DNA of 64,000 nucleotides from Albifimbria verrucaria (taxonomy: Eukaryota; Ascomycota; Sordariomycetes; Hypocreales; Stachybotryaceae), in contig JAHREC010000049.1 in NCBI GenBank assembly GCA_020081605.1, positions 3,100,001 through 3,164,000 of the forward strand, given 5' to 3'. Position numbers and translations under genes: made by a program. The notes under the pieces are model-generated. The model was not told the DNA's origin. It worked only from the letters and a program-made list of their open reading frames with translations, and did not search any database. Of the stretch, positions 32,996-43,991 are shown in pieces (the first letter of the stretch is position 1; each line of letters begins with the position of its first letter).

Positions 32996-35052
32996 ATGCC
33001 CGCCGATCGACTCCTCAACACTGTCCTTCAGTACTTTCAGGACGTCCACGATGATGCAAAGACCGATCAGATCATCGGCACCACGACCCATCTCCTAACC
33101 CAGCTGTCGAACCCGCTTAACCTGGGCGTCCTCACTTCGCAATTGCTGACCGCGCCGGCGATATGGCAGAGGAACGATGGCCTCCGCACAGCGACCCGTG
33201 TGTTGAGCATTTATAACACTGCTGCGGTCCGTGTCCACGAGTTTGCGACTGGAGCTGTCACGGCCAAGAGCCCCGTGAGGGTGGCGGCTTGCGCTGCGAT
33301 GACTGGGCCCGGGCGGTAGTCAAGGGCGCCGACGATCGATCGAGGCGCTGGCAGCATCTGCTGGTTCTGACTGGAGTGTTGATGGGCTTCGAGGGCAACG
33401 ACAAAGGGCACTCTCCGGTAGCCTGCGCGGTACGCTTGAGCAAGCAGTCGTGGCCGCGGCCAACCTCGCTCTTAGCGATAACCAGCAACAGGGGCCTCTT
33501 GCGCGCGGATCCATCATCTTGGCGCTCACTTTTGCGATGCCGCTGCTGTCGGAATTCCGTCAGTCTGAGATCAACTGCAACGCGCTGTTGCCGGTCGCGA
33601 CCTGGGCTGTTACGGGCGAGGAGGGCTACTCTGGAGGACAGTTCCTTCAGGCCGTTGCCCGGGATGTAAACAAGACGCCCGAGGACTTCTTGATCTGGAG
33701 TGCCCAGACGCCCTCATTTCGACTCCTCCAGACTATGGAAAGTTTACCGTTGGTAGCCAACATGGGCCCTGTCTCCAAGCTGGTCGCTTTCGCTATACAC
33801 TCTGCAGCCGATACTCGCGTTGTGCTTGATTGCCAGGATGCTCTCCAGGACTTCACCTTGAGAATCATGGCTGCCTGGTCTGCCACGCACTTCAGTAACC
33901 TCGATCCTGCAGATGAAGCCGCACGTTTGAATCTCGAGACGAAGCAGACTACATGGCCTTTCCTCTGGCAGTCGCTACGGAAGATAATGTTTGCATCCGT
34001 AGTCGTCTTGCAGGCTATCGTTGCTCGAAGTCTGTTGGACTCGCACATGCTCAGCGATGCGATGGCACCAAAAATCGCCACGAAGTCGCTGCAGATTCTA
34101 CGGAGCCTGTTCTTCATCTCCTCCCGCAATGGGAACAGCGCTTTCCAAGCCTATGATTTTTCATACCTTGCCTCTCTCGATACCATATCTCGAAGTCCCT
34201 TGGCATCTGAGGCCTTGCTCAAAGAAGCGCATGATTTGGGACTGGGCACACCCTCGGGGCAGCATTTCCAGAGGACGCTTGATCTGTTTTACCTAAATGT
34301 TGCTGAGCACCTTACCTTGGCCCTGTCAACAGATGCCTGCGATGCACTCATCATCAAGCCGGCGACGGCTTACCTTGCTCACGATGGACCCATGTCGCCT
34401 TCAATGACACAGCTTTTCGAGTCTGCACATAGTGCCGTCCTTTCCACGCTCTCCTGCCCGCAGCATAGCGCCCTGACGATACGGATGGCACCATTCTACA
34501 TTGTCAAACTTTTCCAATCATTTCCTCGCCTGATATCAACACGTCAGTTCCGCGTAGCATTCAAGACAGTCATGCAAATTGTATCACCGCCCTTCCCTAT
34601 CGCTGCAATCGAGCCCCATCTTTCCGAGACATTATTGGAGATGCTTTGCTCTCATCTTAACAACGCGGCAACGGTGCCGCTCCCGCCACCCAGGATGCCG
34701 CGTCCAGTGGCGCTGCGGCTGACCAACTGCAAGAGATGCTTTCCGAGCAGAGCGCACTGGCCCTGGCCCTGGTGGATTCACTGCCTTACCTGCCACTCCC
34801 CTGGTCGAGGAGTGGTTTACAGTGGCAGCGCAGCAGCTCAACCGGATAGCAGATCCCATGTTGAGAGAACCAGTAAAGCGACGATTCTTGGAGATCCTCG
34901 TCAGTGGAGACTTGGACGTGGAAAGGGCAGCAATAGGCGTGGCTTGGTGGGGAACCGGAGGTGGTCGGGAGCTGGTCATGTCAGGCGGAGCTCAAGAGCC
35001 GTTTGTCATGAGCGGTGCCATTGTGAATGACAACGAACGGAGCAGGCTGTGA
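32996..35052 (+). CDS. PEX8: peroxin 8 (peroxisomal matrix-side import factor), frame broken
   Basis: Intraperoxisomal protein joining the docking and RING complexes of the matrix-protein importer. The protein starts MPADRLLNTVLQYFQDV and is almost entirely helical. Conserved stretches include LTQLSNPLNLGVLTSQLL, TRVLSIYNTAAVRVHEF, QQQGPLARGSIILALTFAMPLLSEF and ESLPLVANMGPVSKL. The last residues are SRL, a PTS1 signal, as expected for Pex8. Frameshifts at the runs 33279-33281, 33406-33408, 34689-34691 and 34798-34801 are each repaired by one added G or C. They recover DDWARAVVKGADDRS, ALSGSLRGTLEQAV, QEMLSEQSALALALV and PLVEEWFTVAAQQL. Corrected length is about 685 residues with no intron. 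Identification rests on family-like blocks plus the PTS1. Confidence 0.82.
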
Positions 35053-35362
35053 CGAAGTCCTTGTATCACGGCTTGTGGGGCAGGCATGTGACCGCTCGGC
35101 CGGCCTTTATGTCGGTCAGGCCATCGTACCAAGACAAACTTTATGGATAGGTGCATGAGATTTGCTTCTCTGATGGGCCTCTCTATTGCTGTATTTAACA
35201 AGGCGCTGTGTGATTCAAGGCTGGAATGGCGTTGGTATTTATTGCGGAGAACCTAAGAATTGGGTTTAAGTTCATCTTCTTGGAGTTTCGTTCCTGAGAG
35301 CATATGCCAAGACCTTTGATACCAAATATTGATCTTCAAGACGAATTGCTTCAGACTATACG
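35053..35362. other. intergenic, no gene seen
   Basis: 310 bp between the PEX8 stop and the start of the secreted LysM-like protein; AT-rich, nothing recognised. Confidence 0.5.
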
Positions 35363-36740
35363 ATGGCTTTTCTTTGTGGTAAAATCTTGTCCCTCATTAT
35401 CCTAGCTTTGGCGTCGCTTGGTATGGCATGCATACCCGGCCAGGCGCGCGATTGGGATGTGAGCATTGTATCAACCATGCTCAAACCACCGAGCTGGCCG
35501 CGAACATGCCATGCCGTGTATATCTGGTCTGAAGGAGACCATCTCAAGGATCTATATGAGCATTTTGGCATCGCGGAACACCAGCTGCGGGAATGGAACT
35601 GCTTCCTGAGACAGGATGTATTGAGACCCATGCCAAACCAGAAGCTGTGCGTGGATGCGACGCTTGATGGATTTCGAGTCGATGCTCAATACGACGTTAC
35701 GACAAAGCATGGCCATTCTTCATCTAAGCATCAACACCCCAGCTCCTCATCCTCCTGGACTCATGTGTTGGAGTTTACGACGTATCCCATCTACTGGTCA
35801 ACACCAATCATCTCGACATATACGACGCCGACGGTACGATATTGGACTACATATCCCACGCCCTCCTTAAGAACCTCTAGTGGTGAGGACGAGTCTGCCG
35901 TCACGACTCCGACGGTACGTTACTGGACCACTTACTCTACCGCCAAAGCTGGTACCGAGAGTGAAACAGAGAAGTCGTTGACTGGCCGGACCTCGAAAAC
36001 TCGCACCCGTTCGAAAACGAGTCATACACGGACGCATAAACACCCGAAATCGACAACGCATCACGCAGATCCTACTGATGGAGAAGCGTGTGAAGCACCT
36101 ACTGCAGCCGAGTCATCGCCAACGAAAGCAACCAAGAGCTCGCAAACGGAACGAAGAAGACGTGAGCTGGTTGGTCCAAGTACGGAACATGTCTTGAAAC
36201 AGGATTCACCAGCCCTATCACAGAACAGTATCAAATCTGCATTTTCCGAACGATGTGACTCGGGTACAGATGAGGCTGAGGACTGTCGTGTCACACTAGA
36301 CTGCGACCATTCCTTACGCCAATATGCGACCTGCGTAAAGGGAGTGTCGATGCCAAGCAGTGCCATGCACCGACAAATCAGAGTGCCAAGAATTCCACCA
36401 TTGCCGTGACGATGACGAACAGGTCAGCTGCCTGCCTGAGCCGAACCTGTACCCTACCGCCGAAGGCGTATGCCAATGCACAGGACGCGGGACAGGGTGC
36501 CTCTTCAACACAGATATGAATTCATATTGTGCACGCGAGGTACCCTGCACAGAGAAAGGTTTCTCCAAATACCCAGAATTCTCACGGTGCGTCTCGTCAG
36601 ACTCGTGGCTCACATATCCGCGGGGACGGTGTGACTGTCAGTCGGTGTTCTGTAAGCTGGCCAAGGAGAGGGACTCGGGGAGAAGGCGTGCCGGGAACAG
36701 ATTGATTGTGAGGAGGAAAGAAGCCACTGTGCAAGCCTAG
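35363..36740 (+). CDS. secreted protein with LysM-like domain and threefold Cys-rich tail
   Basis: The signal peptide is MAFLCGKILSLIILALASLGMA. Next comes a LysM-like segment: CHAVYIWSEGDHLKDLYEHF, then GIAEHQLREWN and NQKLCV, with the family's Cys, GD, FGI and WN positions; LysM domains bind chitin or related glycans. A 150-residue Ser/Thr/His/Lys linker contains two TTPTVRYWTTY repeats. The C-terminal roughly 140 residues are very Cys-rich, with three units each closing in a G-x-C-x-C (GVCRC, GVCQC, GRCDC). The frame changes near 36345. Two bases (a TG) missing from the GTGTC stretch would join TCVKGV to CRCQAVPC and complete the first unit. This is either a dinucleotide error or a real lesion. 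Corrected length is about 459 residues. A role at the cell surface or as an effector is inference. Confidence 0.7.
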
Positions 36741-37567
36741 GGATGATGGTGATAGCAAGGAGGGAGGTGATGGATATTGCACTTGTGAGCCTTGAGTTGG
36801 TCGGTTCGTGTGAAGACGCCTGGAGATGTTCGAGGGTAGCATAGCGGTAGCATACTTTGGTTGTAAATATAAAGAGTTTATGCCGGAAACCGGGTCGAGA
36901 AAGAGATACGTGATGAATATTCGTGCCTAGTTTGTCATGTATTCCCACAGAATTTTGGGTAAGTGATCTGTAAGCGTTGATCAGATATAGTGAGTAGATG
37001 GACGGAAATGTCAGAGGTGTGGATAAAATGTGCTAACACTTAGCTTTTTTATATGAGATATATGGAATAAAGAGTTACTGAAATCTAACGCTGCAGTTAT
37101 TCGGCCTAATACTGTTGCGACTTCGTACCGACGAGGGAGAGGGAAATAGTATCAGGAGCTATGAAATGGTTAGCTCTCTGATAGCTCTGACAAAGGTGTA
37201 CAGCAGATGAGGCTAGCCACCTGAGTATTTAAATGGTTCAATGCAAGTTACCGAAAACTATAAGCATAAATATTCATTTGCTTCATTAGACTCTAGAGAA
37301 ATCTCATTCCTCGGCTATTCTCCATAGAGCATGAATTGCTTCAACCAACAATGCTCAACTACCTACCCAGGTAGCTCTATCTTGGGTGGAGATAGCTCAG
37401 GGTTGCTGCGGGATGGCGGGGCACGTCAAGCTTGGAGCCCCTCCTTGGAGCTACGTAATGGAGAGCCGTTGCTCTGCACAACTCGGAGCTATCACGAACT
37501 TGACCTACACATACCATCCTCAACCTCAAGTACCAAAACACAACGCTTGAACTGTACATTTGACACC
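36741..37567. other. intergenic, no gene seen
   Basis: AT-rich spacer; no conserved frame. The last 60 bp are CA/CT-rich leader of the S-formylglutathione hydrolase gene. Confidence 0.5.
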
Positions 37568-38562
37568 ATGGCATCCGTCGACGCCACAATCACCACCTTC
37601 GGGGCCGCCTTCTCAAGCTCACCCACAAGTCCGAGGCCACCGGCACCGACATGAACTTCAACCTCTTCATCCCCCGGCGCCTCCTCCTCCAAGCCCGCTC
37701 CCTGCTCATCTACCTCTCCGGCCTGACCTGCTCTCCGGCCAACGTCTCCGAGAAGGGCTTCCTGCACGCCCACGCCGCGCCCCTCGGCCTCGCCCTGCTC
37801 TTCCCGGACACCTCCCGCGCGGCACCGACCACCCCGGCGAGCACGACTCCTGGGACTTTGGCAGCGCTGCCTCTTTCTACATTGACGCCACGCGCGACCC
37901 TGGTCCAAGAACTACCGCATGGAGACTTACCTCTCCAAGGAGCTGCCCGAGCTTGTCTTCGGCCAGTTCAAGGAGCTCGACTCCTCCCGTGTCTCTATCT
38001 CTGGCCACTCCATGGGCGGCCACGGCGCCCTCACCCTCTATCTCAAATACCCCGGCGCCTACAAGAGCGTCAGTGCCTGGGCCCCGATCGCGAACCCCTC
38101 GCAGTGCCCCTGGGGCGAGAAGGCCTTTGGCGGGTACCTGGGCGACGACCGCGAGGAGTGGAAGAAGCACGACGCCACTGGAGTTGGTCAAGGGCTGGAA
38201 GGGTCCTCTCAACGCTCTGATCGATGTGGTGCGTATTTAAACACAGCTGACTTTCAAAGATAAGTTTCTAACAGACGGAACCTGTAGGGAACCGGCGACA
38301 ACTTCTACAAGCAGAAGCAGCTGCTCCCAGAGAACTTCGCTAAGGCTGTCAAGGACGCTGGCATCGATGGCCTTGAGCTTCGCTTCCAAGAGGTATGCTC
38401 TTTATCCCCGCCCGCCGAGCAAACCTGCAATGGGCAGCACTCCCCGCAATCCATGCTAACCACGTATTCTTTCGCCAGGACTATGACCACTCTTATTTCT
38501 TCATCTCGACTTTTGGTGAGGATCACGTCAAGCACGCAGCCAAGGCCTTGGGCCTGCTTTAA
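37568..38562 (+). CDS. S-formylglutathione hydrolase (esterase D family), frame heavily broken
   Basis: Last step of glutathione-dependent formaldehyde detoxification: S-formylglutathione to formate and glutathione. The start is MASVDATITTFG. Family blocks are present in different frames: MNFNLFIP, LIYLSGLTCSPANVSEKG, GLALLFPDTS, HDSWDFGSAASFYIDATRDP, the nucleophile elbow GHSMGGHGALT, SAWAPIANPSQCPWGEKAF, GYLG, and the C-terminus with DYDHSYFFISTFGEDHVKHAA (the His of the triad). Introns follow IDV (38224-38286 region) and FQE (38393-38479 region). At least six C/G runs are short (37601-37604, 37671-37675, near 37712, 37814-37816, 37898-37900, 38180-38181); two of them seem to lack two bases. 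Every domain residue survives, so errors are more likely than decay, but this is the most damaged gene in the window. Confidence 0.85.
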
Positions 38563-39070
38563 TGAAATAAGAAGGAATGTTTTTAATTATGACACCTCAT
38601 GCACCAAGTAGCTGCGTGTATATGTATGTAAATATTCCCACGGGATACGATCATGTCAAAAGCGGTGTTTGGACGCAGAATGCACATGTCCACGTCTGAA
38701 TGTGTTCGATCAACTACGTTTCAAAAAACAAGCAGGTGACATACGAGCTGCAGGTGGCGTTCACCGGCGTCCGCTCAGGGATATCAGTACGATCGAAGTA
38801 ATGTAAAGGGACATGGCCAAACGGGCACCTCTCTTGATCCCACGAAATAACAAAATATACCCATCAACTTCGCTCCTAGCCCGAGCTTCCAATGACAATG
38901 TCTCTTGACAACGCCGTCCCGATGATCGGATATTGGTGTGCCGCCAATGGCACAAGAATGACAAACGACCGTCCCGTGCACACGCTCCACAAAATGCCCA
39001 TTCAATATCAATGCAAATCGACTCCCACAATGAGTCTTGGTTCCCAAAAGAAGATCGAAAGAAGATGTCG
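38563..39070. other. convergent 3' intergenic region
   Basis: Between the S-formylglutathione hydrolase and AFI1 stops. Short frames on both strands only. Confidence 0.6.
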
Positions 39071-41513
39071 CTAACTTATTCTCCTGTCCTTGCGGGGACT
39101 CAATCCCTCCTTCTCGAGCTTCGCCCGCACCTCGGCATCTGTCTCGCGGCGAATGCGCGCATATGCCAGCTTCTCGAAGCGGCTCAGACTCTTCCACCAA
39201 TGCTGGCCAGCCTCATGCTCGCTGATGCGGTCCAGGAGCTCTGCCGTCTTAATCCGAACCTCTCGGTCTTTGTGTAATAGCCCAAGGGCGATATAAAATA
39301 GTCCCGCATGCGACTCGGGCGCCACGCTTAGAAGCAGACAAATCTCATCATATGAGTGGATATACTTGGATAGCGTGAGATAAACGTCCCGGCTCTGCGA
39401 TGGAGTCAATTTCTGCATGCGAAGGCGGTCATGCATATGAGCCAGGTCAAGTCCCTTGAGCGGGCGTACAGTATAAATTTGCGCAACATCCTGCAATTAT
39501 CGGTTAGTCAACTGATTGCTTGTTGATGTCTGCCCAAGGCAGATGAGGGGACCAACCTGAATGTAGCTGTAGTAGCTGCGGGTGTTGCGCCATCCTTCGA
39601 TTCTGGTGACGTTACCGGCAAGCTCTTTGAGCTTTGCGTTATCGTCTGCCCAGACATAGCCATGACCACTGGCGCCAGGGGTGTCATCTCTTGATCTTCC
39701 ATGCCGATGTATAGTGCACTTGCGCCGTAGACGCTTTCTTCAAACTGAGCTGCGATCCTTGTGAATTTCAAAACCCAGTCACGCCATTTGGCTCGAACTA
39801 CTCTCTCGCCATGACGGGCTGCAATGCTGCGTAGGATGTCGGCCATGAAAGCAGCATCTCCGGTAAGATCCTGCGAATTATTGGTCGTACCGCTGGCAAT
39901 GTTTGCAAACGATGGGTTTTGCTGCTGGAAGTATACTAGGCCCTCGGTAATGGGGGCTGGTTCGATCTTGCTGCTGATCTTGACACGGCCACTGGGGAGA
40001 TCACAGAGCACATCCCACCATTCCGGGTGGAGCTCAAAGGTCGGATTGGTCACGCCAGCAATGAAGCCAGGCACTTTGAGCAAGTCGTCGATCTTGGTGA
40101 GATCTGTGTACGGGAAAGCATGTCGGGTGAAGCCTCGCAAAAGCCCACCGGAGACCAGGGAGCAGGCGGCAAGAACGGCTTCAGCAACCTCACCGGATGG
40201 CATGTTGTGACCAAGGAAGATGATTCTCTTTTGAGTTAGTAGCGCATTAATCAACACAATCAATGGATGCGTGTTGGTGCCGTTGGTGGTCAGATGTGCG
40301 TGTAGCTGGAATGGCTGAGGCGACTTGGAGTGCTTCTCCGAAAGGTTTTGGATGAGCTTGATCAAAGAAAAGTCGCCAACTGTTTCCGGCATGATCGCGG
40401 TCGGAACTTTAATGGGAATTGGAATGCCCTTGTACATAACCTTGCTCTCAAACTCATGTGTATCTCTGGGCACAGCATAAGCCGACTTGGCTCCCTCGAC
40501 GTGGGCTTTCGTGCCCTTCGTGAAATCCCAGTGGGCCGTGCCGGGCTTTGCACAGGATCTGGGCCATCATCCGTCTTGTTGTCGCGTTGATCTTCGGCGA
40601 TGCGCATTTCTATCATCCGCTCAAATTTGTCTACAAACAAGTCTTTGTTGTCGCTGGCCAGTAAAAGATGTCGCTCAAGGAGACTGAGTCGGGGCATCAG
40701 AGACAAATCCATGGCGTTGACAGCATCGTAAAGCATTGCCAAGGTCTCTGGCACAGGTGATTTGAAATACTCTTCCAACGCTAACAATAGTAAAGGCTGT
40801 AGTAAAAAAATTAGTGTAAGACAGGAGAAATCCAAAAGGTAGAACAGAGCCTGCTGCTCACCTTATAAATATGAAGAAAAGGGTGTCGTGTGCAGATAGC
40901 CATGGCCTTGACAATGGCACCTCGTTTTACGGTTTTATCATGCTTCGTGTTGACGAGATTCAGTACGTATATAAGAGGAGGTCCTTCACCGCCCTCGGGC
41001 TCGCTGTCTGTTGATTCATCATCGTCGTAATCATCATCCTCGTCGTCATAATCGTCGTCTTCCTCCAAATCGTCATCGTCGATGAGTCCAGCAGCCCTGT
41101 CTCTTCTTCTCTGACGCCGCCTCCTTCGCTCTTCTTTGGCTAGACGCTCCTCATCTTCTTCTTCGGGGCTGGTGTCCTTGTGGAGAAAAAACATGGTCCA
41201 GTCCTGATTGCGATCGTGCACCTTGTCCGGAAGCATCAGCTCGGCCAACATGTTCTCGTCTCCAGTAATGGCTACGGGATACTGATGCTCCATGACAGGG
41301 CCGCGATCGATGTCGAAGGAGGCGACGAGGATGTACTCGACATGGTTTTCGGTATCGGTGCGGGGTACTGAGAACGGGGCTTCTTCCGGGGAAGCCATTG
41401 GCGACAGGACGGCGAGGGGCAGACAAAGAGGAATGCTGCGAGGACGGGTCAAGCGAAGGCGTCTTGGACTGAGAAGAGCTGGGGTCAGAGGTGCGATTTG
41501 TGTCGGAGGCCAT
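39071..41513 (-). CDS. AFI1: Afi1-type DENN protein (Arf3-interacting, polarity axis)
   Basis: Adapter that links the Arf3 GTPase to polarity and membrane traffic. Exons end at IYK (intron about 40797-40861) and YSYIQ (intron about 39497-39556). The Afi1 docking domain reads [21 protein letters not shown], then [16 protein letters not shown] long acidic Asp/Glu tract and basic stretch follow. The SPA (stabilisation of polarity axis) region holds [39 protein letters not shown] and [21 protein letters not shown] in order. The last exon ends KDRRIS. Frameshifts at 40543-40545 and 39678-39681 are repaired by one base each. The start is uncertain. [14 protein letters not shown] at 41513 needs two bases in the GGGG run 41388-41391. 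MASPEEAP at 41398 is in frame as it stands, and a longer frame begins at 41680. Confidence 0.87.
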
Positions 41514-43004
41514 GGGCGGCTGAGGCGATTTGGAGGGTCGCGAAGCATGTGAGACACCCGAAGTCGAGCGCGAAGAGGGAAAGACGAGAGAGAGGTGCGG
41601 CGGTTCGGTATCATGCCATTGGGGATGTTTGTGTTGTTATTGCTAAAGGTTCGAGACAGGAATGGGAGTGCAGCAGCCATGGCAGCGCAGCGGTGCAGCT
41701 TCGGCTGCGGATTAATGGCGCCGGAGCCGCAGGCTTGCAGGACCGGAGCCGTGGAGACTCTCTTTACTCCAGGTTAACGCTCTCGTCGCAACGGCGTCTC
41801 AGATGGCCCATCGGCTCGCTCACGGGACGGCTCAGTGTTGAAGGGTCTTGTCCGCCACTCCGTAGAAAGCTCCGGGAGAGAAGGAGAAGAAGTAGGACGG
41901 TTCGTCTCTCCCAAAGTCCAGGACGGTGCCCCCGGTTGCGCACGGACGGGGGAGGAAGCGGGAGGCGGTACGGTAGCTGCAGCAGTTGGCGATGGGACGA
42001 ACTGGCGATGGATTGACAGGGCCTAGGCGATCGGCAGCGGCGACTCCGACGACTGGCAAGGCGCACGTACTGTAGCTGTCAAAGACACTGCAGTGCTGAA
42101 TGTGTCAACGAACGGGAGTCTGCACTGAGACATGATGGTCCGCTTGGGACGGGACGGACTGGCTGGCCTCGCAGTGGCGGGTGGGAGGGTGGAGGATGGC
42201 CAGTGGAGGGTAACGTTATTCCTGGCCTCCCTGAATTCCATGCCAATTTCAGGGGCCCTCCTACTCTGTACTGTAGTGTAGGAATCAGGTCCCCAAATAG
42301 GAATTTAGCCTGCGCTCCACCTATTTTTGTACTAGCCTGCGCGATGAATCTCCTATTCCTCCTTCTCTCCGCTATACTGATAAGCCCCTTAAAATATCCC
42401 AAACCAAGCCTGACTGACTATGGCCTAGGACGGGCAATGTTATGCCGAGAGAGAGAAAATCATTAGTAAAAGAAGATTAACAGATGGAGAAGGTGAAAAA
42501 TTGTCAATTTCGTAGCTCAAGGAGTGGCGAGCTCCAAGGTTTAGCCAAGCGCCGGTGTAATTCAATTGGAAACCCTCACGCGCCAATGCTTTAATTCCTG
42601 ACGTCGGTTCTCGTCTCGAATTATAGCTTTCCGATGCTAGCGTTTATGTGCAGTGCTGTGGCTAGTGAATGCAGGTGGCTTGACATGGCAGCGGCAGTGG
42701 CAGTGGAGAGACGAGACTTGGCCCTTTTTTTCGTGGCTCGTGCATGCAAGGCTGTGGTTGTCGGGGACCCTTTGTTTACTTTCGCCGGCAATGCACTAAT
42801 CACATCATTGCATCGTGCTCGCTACTCCCGTGAAGCTACGTCCACACATCAGCCGTGTCTGTTTTACGGTTGCTTCAGCCAGCATTTTCCCTTGCCTACA
42901 ATTCTTAGGAGGTTCATTTTTGTACCTTACCTCTTAGTGCCGGCCACGAACCGTACATTCACCGTCTCTCCAAGGCTTCTCCGTCCCAAACACAAACAGA
43001 CGTC
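41514..43004. other. divergent intergenic region
   Basis: 1.5 kb between AFI1 and the myosin light chain gene. The AFI1-proximal part is GC-rich with overlapping shadow frames; the rest shows no gene. It contains CTGTACTGTAGTGTAGG near 42266, similar to the dispersed GTA-rich words. Confidence 0.5.
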
Positions 43005-43991
43005 ATGGTAAGTGGGTGAAGCTGGGGCCACGCCTCCACAGTGTCCAAGCCTTGCTTTGCTCGCATGAAAAGCAGCCGTGTTGACCTCTCCCAGTCCGTT
43101 CCAACTTCCTACAAACCTTCTCCCTTGGGATACGGTTCGTCGCCGGTCCGCAGCTCTCCGTTTCGAAGACCCGAGTCCCCGTGTCGCCCTCTCCGCTCCG
43201 CCACACAACCCCGACCGGATCGCCTACCAAGACCACCGGCCTGTCGAGCAGCGCGAGATTTGGCAGGCCAACGACACCGACTGACAACTCTGACAGCTGG
43301 ACGCCCCGTGGTCAGACACGTATGGACACTATGAGTGCTTCGCCGCAGAGGCCGGCTGCCTCCCGGACCCCCACCTCCAAATCACTCGGTCATGGCAATG
43401 CCCTATCCCGTCTGCAACCGGCCCAAGTGAGGACGCTGAGGGACGGCTTTCAGATTCTGGATCGCGATTGTGATGGAGTGGTCAATCGTGAAGATGTCGC
43501 AGACATGCTAAATCAGCTGGGTGAGTTGCCTACTCACATGTTGTTGACTTGGCTTCAATTTTAACATCCCCAGGTCTACCGTCTTCTTCATCCGATGTAT
43601 CGCCCTTCTTCCCTCCCTCAGGCCCCCAGACGATAGCCCTAGCCGCATTCCTGAATTCCTTGGCAGACGCGCTATCAGCTCTATCGCCCAGTGCCGAGCT
43701 ACTATCAGCTTTCTCAGCATTCGATGACGATGACAGCGGCCAGGTCGATTTAGCAGTGTTGCGAAACGCTCTACTGAATACAGCTCCTGAACCTGGGGAG
43801 CGAGCACTTACTGCTGCTGAAGTGGACAAGGTTGTCGAAGGGTTTACCGGCCGTCGTGCTTTCAACCGCAACATGAACTCTCACCTAGGAGCAAAGCGCG
43901 GGAAGTGTTCAGGTACCAGGAGTTTGTTGGCTCTATAATGGGTACTAATGGCGGTGCGGATGGCCACTCAAACGAGAACTTGGAAGACTAA
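43005..43991 (+). CDS. EF-hand protein, probable myosin II regulatory light chain
   Basis: The first coding exon is just ATG (43005-43007), directly followed by a GTAAGT donor; the acceptor is at 43094. Exons 43095-43520 and 43574-43991 complete about 277 residues. The N-terminal roughly 130 residues are Ser/Pro/Thr-rich and disordered (SVPTSYKPSPLGYGSSPVRS...), probably a phosphorylation region. EF-hand 1 is DRDCDGVVNREDV after LRDGFQIL. A later DDDDSGQVDLAVLRNAL is a second loop, then LTAAEVDKVVEGF and, after a frameshift, VFRYQEFVGSIMG. The layout matches fungal regulatory light chains that act in the cytokinetic actomyosin ring. Frameshifts are at the runs 43177-43180 (adds C) and 43900-43902 (adds G). 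Alternative: another calmodulin-like protein. Confidence 0.75.
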
